A DNA stretch of 64,000 bases from Prevotella sp. oral taxon 376. GTDB lineage: Bacteria > Bacteroidota > Bacteroidia > Bacteroidales > Bacteroidaceae. Position 1 is the first letter of the stretch; each line of letters starts with the position of its first letter. Location: the NCBI RefSeq assembly GCF_003043945.1, contig NZ_PYXG01000001.1, positions 310,001 to 374,000 of the forward strand, read 5' to 3'. Under the pieces are notes generated by a model that searched no databases, was not told the origin of the DNA, and worked only from the letters and a program-made list of their open reading frames with translations. Shown here in pieces: positions 45,695 to 52,366 of the stretch. The translations under genes and the position numbers were made by a program.

Positions 45695-46201
45695 CAGAAT
45701 TCAGAAGCATGCGCCGCAAACGCCAGTTGCTTCCACAAGAGGAAAGCATCAAAATATTAGAGAACGCAACGGCAGGAACGCTCGCCTTGCTGGGCGACGG
45801 GGGCTACCCTTACAGCCTGCCCATCAGCTATGTGTACCGCGACGGCAGCCTCTTTTTCCACTCGGCACTGAAAGGACATAAGGTGGATGCCATCCGCGGC
45901 TGCGAGAAAGCCAGCTTCTCGGTCATCGAGCGGGATGATGTGAAGCCGAGGGAATTCACCACTTACTTCCGGAGCGTAGTCTGCTTCGGTCGTATTCACA
46001 TCATCGAGGACGACGAGGAAAAGATGGGCTGCCTTGCGCAGGCTGGCAGAACGCTACAATCCTGGCGACGAGGAGGGGTTCCGCCAGGAAGTGAAGAAAG
46101 ACTTCGCGCACATGCAGATGATTCGCCTCGACATCGAACACATGACCGGAAAAGAAGCCATAGAACTCGTCAGGGCAAGGCGCGACGAGGCCAAAGGATA
46201 A
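45691..46201 (+). pseudogene. Pyridoxamine 5'-phosphate oxidase-family flavin protein, frameshifted
   Basis: The first ~110 residues (MRRKRQLLPQEESIKILENA, GYPYSLPISYVYRDGSLFFH, REFTTYFRSVVCFGRIHIIED) match the FMN-binding split-barrel group often called Nim-like. The frame breaks at the GGG at 46026-46028. Removing one G gives KMAALRRLAERYNPGDEEGF, running on through IRLDIEHMTGKEAIELV to TAA at 46199-46201, a complete ~169-aa protein. As read, translation continues in the wrong frame to 46335. Error versus genuine inactivation cannot be decided here. Confidence 0.8.
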
Positions 46202-46318
46202 GGCTCTCACTACAGATCACGGCTGCCGGCACTGCGGGAAAAGACAGGAAAGGATATCAAAATTTCATTTCGGCGGAGATTTTTACCGCAAAAAGTTCCG
46301 ACTTCAAAAATATTTTAT

Positions 46319-46327
46319 TACTTTTGC
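46319..46327 (+). promoter_or_regulatory. -7 box TACTTTTGC for corA
   Basis: Good box placing transcription start near 46332, which leaves a ~120-nt leader with structure and an upstream reading frame. Confidence 0.7.
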
Positions 46328-46354
46328 ACCCGTAAACCAACACCCAACAAGCAA

Positions 46355-46396
46355 ATGGACGATTATCACGCGGAAAACGAAAATTACCAAGCGTGA
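46355..46396 (+). CDS. 13-codon leader peptide upstream of corA
   Basis: ATG 46355 to TGA 46394-46396 encodes MDDYHAENENYQA: acidic residues at positions 2, 3, 7 and 9 and no basic residue except His. The stop codon is the first triplet of pairing segment 1 of the leader hairpins. No strong ribosome site is visible (ACAAGCAA), which is usual for Bacteroidota. It is proposed as a regulatory leader peptide, not a functional protein. Confidence 0.5.
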   Translation: MDDYHAENENYQA

Positions 46397-46450
46397 AGAT
46401 TCAGCAACGCTAATCTTCATGCCATCACTTATTATTTCATGAAGATTAGC
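46394..46450 (+). promoter_or_regulatory. Alternative hairpins in the corA leader (candidate Mg-responsive attenuator)
   Basis: Segment 1, TGAAGATTCAGC (46394-46405), can pair with segment 2, GCTAATCTTCATG (46409-46421), over 11 pairs with one bulged C and an AAC loop. Segment 2 can instead pair perfectly over 13 bp with segment 3, CATGAAGATTAGC (46438-46450), which ends 4 bases before the corA ATG. The two hairpins exclude each other, and the second would hide the translation start. Confidence 0.6.
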
Positions 46451-46454
46451 AACA

Positions 46455-47381
46455 ATGAGAACATACTGGAACATTGACAAAAACCTGAGCGTCATCAAGG
46501 AATGGCAACCTAACTGCTGGATTCAAGTAACCTGTCCAACCGACGAAGACAAGGGCTTCCTCGAAGAGAATTTTCAAATCCCCGACTATTTCCTTTCCGA
46601 CATCAGCGATACCGACGAGCGCGCACGCTACGAATACGATGACGGATGGATGCTCATCATCCTCCGCATCCCCTATGTGAAGGAGATACGATCGCGCACG
46701 CCCTATACCACCGTGCCCCTGGGAATCATCCACAAGCGCGATGTTACCATCACCGTGTGCTACTACGAGACCAACATGATGATCGACTTCGTGAGCTTCC
46801 AGCAGAAACGAGGCGAAGGATTCACTGACTATGTGGACCTCATCTTCCGCCTGTTCCTTTCGTCCGCCGTATGGTATTTGAAGAGACTGAAGCAGATCAA
46901 CACGCTCATAGAGAAAGCCAAGCACAACCTCGACCATAATGTGAACAACGAGAGCCTCATCGGACTGTCGAGACTGCAGGACTCGCTCACTTACTTCATC
47001 ACCTCCATCCGCGGCAACGAGACCCTGCTCCAGAAGCTGAAGTTCAAGCTGCAGGTGGACGAGCTCGACGCCGACCTCATCGAGGATGTAAACATCGAGA
47101 TGACGCAGGCACGGGAAACCACCAGCATCTACTCCGACATCCTTGAGTCAACGATGGACACCTATTCAAGCATCATCAACAACAACATGAACACCACGAT
47201 GCGTACACTTACCTCCGTAACCATCATCCTGATGTTTTCCACGCTCGTGGCGTCGCTCTTCGGCATGAACCTCGTCAACGGAATGGAACAAAGCCCATGG
47301 GGGTTCCTGATTGCCATCGTCATCTCCGTCGTCGTCTCGGGCATCACCTGGTGGATATTGAAGTTCAAACGGCTGCTCTAA
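46455..47381 (+). CDS. corA: CorA-family magnesium transporter
   Basis: A 308-aa pentameric Mg2+ channel of the inner membrane. It has a long cytosolic N-terminal domain with the coiled stalk helix (about residues 120-240) and two C-terminal helices. The first carries the selectivity motif FGMNL (GMN, about residue 273) and ends the pore, and the C-terminus is basic (KFKRLL). It is preceded by the structured leader described separately. DUF349 follows 118 bases downstream with its own promoter. Confidence 0.95.
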   Translation: MRTYWNIDKNLSVIKEWQPNCWIQVTCPTDEDKGFLEENFQIPDYFLSDISDTDERARYEYDDGWMLIILRIPYVKEIRSRTPYTTVPLGIIHKRDVTITVCYYETNMMIDFVSFQQKRGEGFTDYVDLIFRLFLSSAVWYLKRLKQINTLIEKAKHNLDHNVNNESLIGLSRLQDSLTYFITSIRGNETLLQKLKFKLQVDELDADLIEDVNIEMTQARETTSIYSDILESTMDTYSSIINNNMNTTMRTLTSVTIILMFSTLVASLFGMNLVNGMEQSPWGFLIAIVISVVVSGITWWILKFKRLL

Positions 47382-47434
47382 GAGAAAATTTGAAAAAAAA
47401 TAGATTTTAATTAGGAAATTTCAAACTTTTTACT

Positions 47435-47443
47435 TAAGTTTGC
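47435..47443 (+). promoter_or_regulatory. -7 box TAAGTTTGC for the DUF349 gene
   Basis: Good box. The leader carries a perfect 8-bp hairpin CGGCACGA/TCGTGCCG (47459-47478) 22 bases before the ATG. Confidence 0.6.
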
Positions 47444-47499
47444 AAATAATATAACTGTCGGCACGACAACTCGTGCCGAGAACTTAAATCAGCAATGTG

Positions 47500-49506
47500 A
47501 TGGACTCTCAAGACAAAGCCCTCGAACAGGGAACATTAGATGAAGAAAAAGCAGTAGAACAGCCTGCTGAAGTGCAAGAACCACAAGAAGAAACTCCTGT
47601 GGTAGAGAATATTACGGCAGAAGAAGTTCCTGCTCCAGAGGCTGTGGAAGAAGCTTCTGCCCCAGAGGAAAAAGCCGAACCCGAGGCAAAAGAAGAAGCA
47701 CCTCGGGAAGAACCCTCTGCTCCAGTCGCTCAAGAAGAAGCCCCCGAAGAAAAGGCAACCAAGGAGGAGCCCGACCAAAAGACATATTCCACCAAACAGG
47801 AGATACTCGACCGGGTCAAAAAACTTGCCCATGGTAGTGAAAATCTGTCAAAGGCGGAAATCGACCACTTGAAGACAAGCTTCTATAAACTGCACCTCGC
47901 CCAGCGGGAAGAAGAGCAGAAAGCCTATGTCGAGGCCGGCGGCGATCCTGAAAAATACCAGGTTCTCCCAGACGAACTCGAAGAGCAATTCAAGGCCGAG
48001 ATGAGTCTCATCAAGGAGAAACGTGCCAAGCTCTATCAGCAGCAGGAACAGGAAAAGAAAGAAAACCTGAAACGCAAGGAAGAAATCATCGAGAAGATAA
48101 AAGGCATGATTACATCTCCCGATGCTGTCAACAGGGCCTATCAGGAGTTTAAAGCCCTCCAGCAGGAGTGGAAAGAAATAAAATTGGTGCCCGCAGAGAA
48201 GGCCAACGAGCTCTGGCGCAACTACCAGCTTTATGTCGAGCAGTTCTATGACCTACTCAACCTGAACCGTGAGGCGCGCGAATATGACTTCAAGAAGAAC
48301 CTGGAAATCAAGACCAAACTCTGCGAAGAGGCAGAGAAACTGGCCGAGGAACCTGATGTAATCAGTGCTTTCCACCAGTTGCAGGAACTCCATCAGCAAT
48401 ATCGCGAGACGGGTCCTGTCGCCAGAGAGCTGCGCGAAGAGGTGTGGGCCCGTTTCAAGGCTGCATCCACCATCATCAACAAAAAGCATCAGCAGCACTT
48501 CGAGCAACTGCGTGCCAAGGAAGGAGAAAACCTCGAGAGGAAGACCGCTCTCTGTGAAAAGGTGGAAGCCATCGCACAAAAAGAAAACAAAAACGCCTCT
48601 GACTGGGAAAAGCATACCAAGGAAATCATCGCCGTCCAGGCAGAATGGAAAACCATCGGGTTTGCTCCCCAGAAGATGAATGTCAAGATATTCGAGCGCT
48701 TCCGGGCAGCTTGCGACGACTTCTTCGGGCGTAAAGCCGAGTTCTTCAAGGGCTTGAAAGAACACTTCAGCGAGAATGCGGAGAAGAAAAAAGTGCTCGT
48801 GGAGAAGGCAAAAGAACTGTCAGACTCAACCGACTGGAAGTCAACTTCCGAGAAACTCATCAACCTCCAGAAAGAATGGAAGACCATCGGCATGGTTCCG
48901 AAGAAACTGGGCGACCAACTCTGGAACGAATTCATCGGAGCCTGTAACAAGTTTTTCGAAGCCCGCAACGCGGCAAATGCCGGCTCACGCAATGAAGAAC
49001 ACCAGAATCTCAGCAAAAAGAAGGAAATCGTCGCACAGCTCAAGGCTTTGCTGACAGATGCCAAGGAAGGTGCACAGGAAAAGGTTCAGGAACTCGCCGA
49101 CCAGTATAACCAAATCGGGTATGTGCCGTTTAAGGAGAAAGACAAGATCTACAAGGAATACCACGATGTGCTCGACAGGCTCTACAAGGAGCTCAACATC
49201 TCCGTTGCCCGCCAGCGTCTCGACCGCTTCCGCAGCAATCTGAAGAACATGGCAAAGCGCGGCGAGGATGTCATCGACAATGAGCGCGGTCGCCTGATGC
49301 GTCAATACGAGCAGATGAAGTCCGAAATCATCACTTACGAAAATAATCTCGGATTTCTGAATGTATCAAGCAAGAAGGGCAACAGCCTTATCGACGAAAT
49401 GAACAAGAAGGTCGGTAAACTCAAGGAAGAGCTTGAAATGGTCAAGGAGAAAATCAGGGCCATCGACAAGCAGAACCGCGAGCAGGAGGAAGAGGAGCAG
49501 CAGTAA
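47500..49506 (+). CDS. DUF349-repeat coiled-coil protein
   Basis: A 668-aa, very highly charged protein. Residues ~1-95 are acidic, Pro/Ala/Glu-rich and probably disordered. The rest is alpha-helical with at least four DUF349 units, each recognised by the WKxIG/LVP pattern: EWKEIKLVPAEKANELW, EWKTIGFAPQKMNVKIF, EWKTIGMVPKKLGDQLW and YNQIGYVPFKEKDKIY. The C-terminus is a coiled coil. The family is widespread in Bacteroidota; its function is unknown. ATG 47500 is chosen over the adjacent GTG. Confidence 0.9.
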   Translation: MDSQDKALEQGTLDEEKAVEQPAEVQEPQEETPVVENITAEEVPAPEAVEEASAPEEKAEPEAKEEAPREEPSAPVAQEEAPEEKATKEEPDQKTYSTKQEILDRVKKLAHGSENLSKAEIDHLKTSFYKLHLAQREEEQKAYVEAGGDPEKYQVLPDELEEQFKAEMSLIKEKRAKLYQQQEQEKKENLKRKEEIIEKIKGMITSPDAVNRAYQEFKALQQEWKEIKLVPAEKANELWRNYQLYVEQFYDLLNLNREAREYDFKKNLEIKTKLCEEAEKLAEEPDVISAFHQLQELHQQYRETGPVARELREEVWARFKAASTIINKKHQQHFEQLRAKEGENLERKTALCEKVEAIAQKENKNASDWEKHTKEIIAVQAEWKTIGFAPQKMNVKIFERFRAACDDFFGRKAEFFKGLKEHFSENAEKKKVLVEKAKELSDSTDWKSTSEKLINLQKEWKTIGMVPKKLGDQLWNEFIGACNKFFEARNAANAGSRNEEHQNLSKKKEIVAQLKALLTDAKEGAQEKVQELADQYNQIGYVPFKEKDKIYKEYHDVLDRLYKELNISVARQRLDRFRSNLKNMAKRGEDVIDNERGRLMRQYEQMKSEIITYENNLGFLNVSSKKGNSLIDEMNKKVGKLKEELEMVKEKIRAIDKQNREQEEEEQQ

Positions 49507-49545
49507 GCTCCCTCCTTGACCGGAAATGAGCGCAATAGCAATAAG

Positions 49546-49571
49546 GTATGCCGAGATTCTTCTCGGCATAC
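49546..49571 (+). terminator. Hairpin after the DUF349 gene
   Basis: Perfect 11-bp inverted repeat GTATGCCGAGA / TCTCGGCATAC with a TTCT loop, 40 bases past the stop. There is no long T-run. Confidence 0.6.
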
Positions 49572-49684
49572 TATAGGGCACAGAACGAAGCGTATAAATG
49601 AAAAGGAGGACAAAAAGAGCTCAGATTATATGTATATCAGAGAGTTGCAGAGGTTGTGAAAATTTGACTCCGTAAAACGAAACG

Positions 49685-49775
49685 TTTACATAGGTTTAAT
49701 TTTGATTTACATCGAGGGGCGTTTCGTTTACATGAGGTTGACGAAAGGTTTACGCACATAGGGCTACATGTTTAC
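49685..49775. repeat. Phased TTTAC box array at the prophage left end
   Basis: TTTAC begins at 49685, 49706, 49727, 49749 and 49771 (spacing 21, 21, 22, 22), mostly within GTTTACAT or GTTTACGCA contexts. Further GGTTTAC words occur near 49979 and 50002. These are candidate transposase end-binding sites, or repressor sites, aligned on one face of the helix. Confidence 0.65.
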
Positions 49776-50347
49776 GCATGTGGCTTTTTTTGCTGGTATG
49801 CGTAGAAGTCTTTGTACACGGATATTTCAGCCGTACAGAGGCTTTATATGCGCCCTGGTTTGAACGGCGTGAGAAAGGCATAAGAACGGTCTTCAAATGC
49901 GGTTTGTGGTGAGGGATGAAAAGGGGGGGTAAAAAGGCGATATTTGGAGTTAGGATTACGGTTAGGCTTATAGTTTAGGTTTACTTTTTCAAAAACTTAG
50001 GTTTACAAAACTCTTGCCAAGCCCCCCCCTGTAGAGGGGTAGAAACCGTCCAAAAAAAGGGGGATTGGTGTAGGAAACTGACACTTTGCGAACAACTTTT
50101 AGCGGGCTGTATACCTTATTATATATAGGGATTTGCGGCGCAATGGGACAGTTCCGGGGGGGGGACATCCCCCAAGGGGGTACATTTCGTTGTACTGGAG
50201 GTACGCTTCGCGCGGTACGAGAGAGCGTCAGACGAGGCCGATGATGGTGCTGAGGGAGAACATTGAAGTGACTGAATTAAAAACTTGTACGATAAAAATG
50301 TAATATAGGTTTATTAATAACTAAAATAGGGCATTATTGGGTGATTA
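49776..50347. other. Gene-free prophage left segment with G/C homopolymer runs
   Basis: No protein frame is supported here. It contains runs of seven to nine G or C (49925-49931, about 50020-50029, 50155-50163) and, at about 50231-50265, a degenerate copy of the repressor 3' end (see findings). Confidence 0.6.
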
Positions 50348-51019
50348 TTACCAAGTGTCAATGATTTTATCGTCAATATGTTTATTTAAGTAAGATAAAA
50401 AGGATGACATTATATTGTAGGAGTATGCATTGCAGTTAATAAATGCCTGTGAATAAGCTTTTTTATGATCACCATTAAGATTTGACGGGAACACATCTTT
50501 AGGCGAAATCAGATTTGATTCTGCCCCATTTTTGAATAAATCAAATGCACCCAAAATGTAATGAGGTACTTTTGTTTCAAAAGTCAGAGATTCTTTATAT
50601 ACCTTTATTCTTATTTTTAATTCAGCATGTATAATAGTTGCATTATAAAGTCCTGTTACCTGCCCCACATTTGCCCATTTCCCTTCACCGTAGCAAATAT
50701 TGTTAATCGTGTCAATGTTTATTTCTGCACCTTTTTCTAAATTAAGAATTGATTTTAAGAAGCCATCACATCTTTTCGTCATTTCCTTTATAGTCATATC
50801 AGAATTATTAGACACAGTATACTTATAATAAATATCTCCATCCAAATTAAGTGGGAATTGTTTTATAACCTCTTTTGCCCAATTCTTATTACTACTTTTT
50901 TTTATTGCATTCCATTTAGCTTGTTTAGAAACAAAATCCATACATTCAAATTTTTGTGCAATAGAATTTGTCGAAGTAATAAACATAAAAGCTAACAATA
51001 GTAATAGATACTTTTTCAT
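50348..51019 (-). CDS. AT-rich cargo gene: secreted protein of unknown function
   Basis: A 223-aa protein with a Sec signal (MKKYLLLLLAFMFITSTNSIAQ, cleavage about residue 21) and a soluble domain (KFECMDFVSKQAKWNAIKKS...). Its layout resembles DUF4468-type periplasmic proteins, but I cannot confirm this. Base composition is far more AT-rich than all neighbours, and it lies between the repressor gene and a duplicated piece of the repressor 3' end, so it is probably a late acquisition expressed from the lysogen (a moron). Confidence 0.7.
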   Translation of the reverse strand: MKKYLLLLLAFMFITSTNSIAQKFECMDFVSKQAKWNAIKKSSNKNWAKEVIKQFPLNLDGDIYYKYTVSNNSDMTIKEMTKRCDGFLKSILNLEKGAEINIDTINNICYGEGKWANVGQVTGLYNATIIHAELKIRIKVYKESLTFETKVPHYILGAFDLFKNGAESNLISPKDVFPSNLNGDHKKAYSQAFINCNAYSYNIMSSFLSYLNKHIDDKIIDTW

Positions 51020-51117
51020 TGTATAAAATTTTAATTAGTTTATAATACAGAATCTTCGGATAAAACAAGATGGCGAGAGAAAAAGAACAGAGGTTACCGA
51101 GGGAAGGCGGAAGAAAG

Positions 51118-51843
51118 CTATACCAAGCGGACAAGACCGATGATGGTGCTTAGTGAGCGGATATCGGACTTGGGTAGGTGGAATGGTTTGAAGCGTGGGT
51201 TCTCGGAGATACAAAGAATGGATTCGGCATCGTCTTCGGCCTCTTCCACTCTTTTGACGAGGGCGCCTTGGCTGGTGTCAAGGACATAGATGCTACCCCA
51301 CTGGAAGAAGAGGATGTCGGAGATCTTTCTGCAGGCGATAATATCGCCATTGTTGTAGAGTGGAAACATGGAATCGCCTGAAACCCGGATGAGGAAGTTT
51401 GCTCCCTTTGCCTCGAACTCGGGAATGGTGTAGCGTTCGCAGTCTTCGAGATACACTCCCTCGCTGTCGGCGGCGGGGAATCCTGCCACGGCTTCAAGCG
51501 GGATGAGCGGAATTCCCTTGGGTGATTTTCTTGCCTCTTTTTCTTGCTTATTCAAGACTTTATTCGTATCTTTGGGAGAAGAAAGGCTCTCGTCCCCGGT
51601 GGGGGATGCATTAGGGGTACCCTTCGTTTTGAGCATGGGGCCGCGACCTGTAAGGAGCCAGTCTGGGTTAATGTCATCGTATGCTAATAGAATTTTTTCA
51701 ATACTTGACGAACTTAGACCTTTGCCCCCGCTCTTAGCTTTGCCTAAAAGTCCGACAGACAGACCAGCAGCGATAGTCATTTGGTTATCGTTGATATCCT
51801 TATGCGACATATAACATTGAAGTCTTTCTATAAAATTTTCCAT
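51118..51843 (-). CDS. S24-family phage repressor (LexA/CI-like, self-cleaving)
   Basis: A 241-aa repressor. Residues ~1-70 form a helix-turn-helix domain (MTIAAGLSVGLLGKAKSGGKG). The S24 peptidase part shows the Ala-Gly cleavage site in LEAVAGFPAAD, the catalytic Ser in VSGDSMFPLYNNGD and the Lys in GALVKRVEEA. It is expected to hold the rightward lytic promoter off and to be inactivated by RecA after DNA damage. It is divergent from the early operon across a palindromic operator. Confidence 0.92.
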   Translation of the reverse strand: MENFIERLQCYMSHKDINDNQMTIAAGLSVGLLGKAKSGGKGLSSSSIEKILLAYDDINPDWLLTGRGPMLKTKGTPNASPTGDESLSSPKDTNKVLNKQEKEARKSPKGIPLIPLEAVAGFPAADSEGVYLEDCERYTIPEFEAKGANFLIRVSGDSMFPLYNNGDIIACRKISDILFFQWGSIYVLDTSQGALVKRVEEAEDDAESILCISENPRFKPFHLPKSDIRSLSTIIGLVRLV

Positions 51844-51875
51844 AAATATTGAAATTTATCAATAAAAATTTTGTT

Positions 51876-51895
51876 ATATAGAAATATTTCTATAT
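51876..51895. promoter_or_regulatory. 20-bp palindromic operator over the early promoter
   Basis: Perfect palindrome ATATAGAAAT/ATTTCTATAT. It overlaps the early -7 box at 51893, and a weaker ATTGA...TCAAT dyad lies at 51848-51863 next to the repressor start. Confidence 0.7.
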
Positions 51896-51901
51896 CTTTG
51901 C
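51893..51901 (+). promoter_or_regulatory. Prophage early promoter, -7 box TATCTTTGC
   Basis: Exact -7 box, leading into the rightward lytic operon. It is overlapped by the palindromic operator. Confidence 0.75.
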
Positions 51902-51974
51902 AACATATTCCATTTGGAACACGCGGCCAAATATACGAAAAAAGGCCGAGAAACAAGAACGGTTTAACAATTAA

Positions 51975-52355
51975 ATGAGTGAGATTATGAAAAAGTACAT
52001 TCACATTCAGAAAGCGGACCGCGAGTTTATCGCGAAGGCATTCGGCATCACGGAGAAGAGCGTGTTCAATGCCATCAACTTCGACACCCGCCGCGGAAAC
52101 TCGGATCTGGCCAAGAAGATACGTACGCTGGCATTGCAGCGCGGCGGCATGGTGATGGTGGAGGTTCCTGAGGTGGAAACCCTGCACGATGCCGACGGCT
52201 ATATGAGGCAGTATCTGCCCGGCGATGTGTTGATTGAAATCGACAAGCGCACGGGCAGCTGCGATGTGTATAAGAAGGGCAGGTGGGCACGCCGGTTTGA
52301 GCATGTGATGACGAGCGACATCCAGGACATTCAGGACTGGGCAGCTAAACTGTAA
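51975..52355 (+). CDS. Small prophage DNA-binding-type protein
   Basis: A 126-aa protein, first in the early operon. FIAKAFGITEKSVFNAINFDTRRGNSDLAKKIRTLA looks like a helix-turn-helix (about residues 16-55), followed by a beta-rich tail. The position (before the transposase) fits Ner-like or Cro-like regulators of Mu-like phages. The start could also be ATG 51987. Confidence 0.7.
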   Translation: MSEIMKKYIHIQKADREFIAKAFGITEKSVFNAINFDTRRGNSDLAKKIRTLALQRGGMVMVEVPEVETLHDADGYMRQYLPGDVLIEIDKRTGSCDVYKKGRWARRFEHVMTSDIQDIQDWAAKL

Positions 52356-52366
52356 GGAGGCGTGCG

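Noticed and set aside
49925..50163. Homopolymer G/C runs as phase-variable coding switches
   Set aside because: No reading frame crosses them, so slippage would not switch a protein; effects on promoters remain possible but unsupported.
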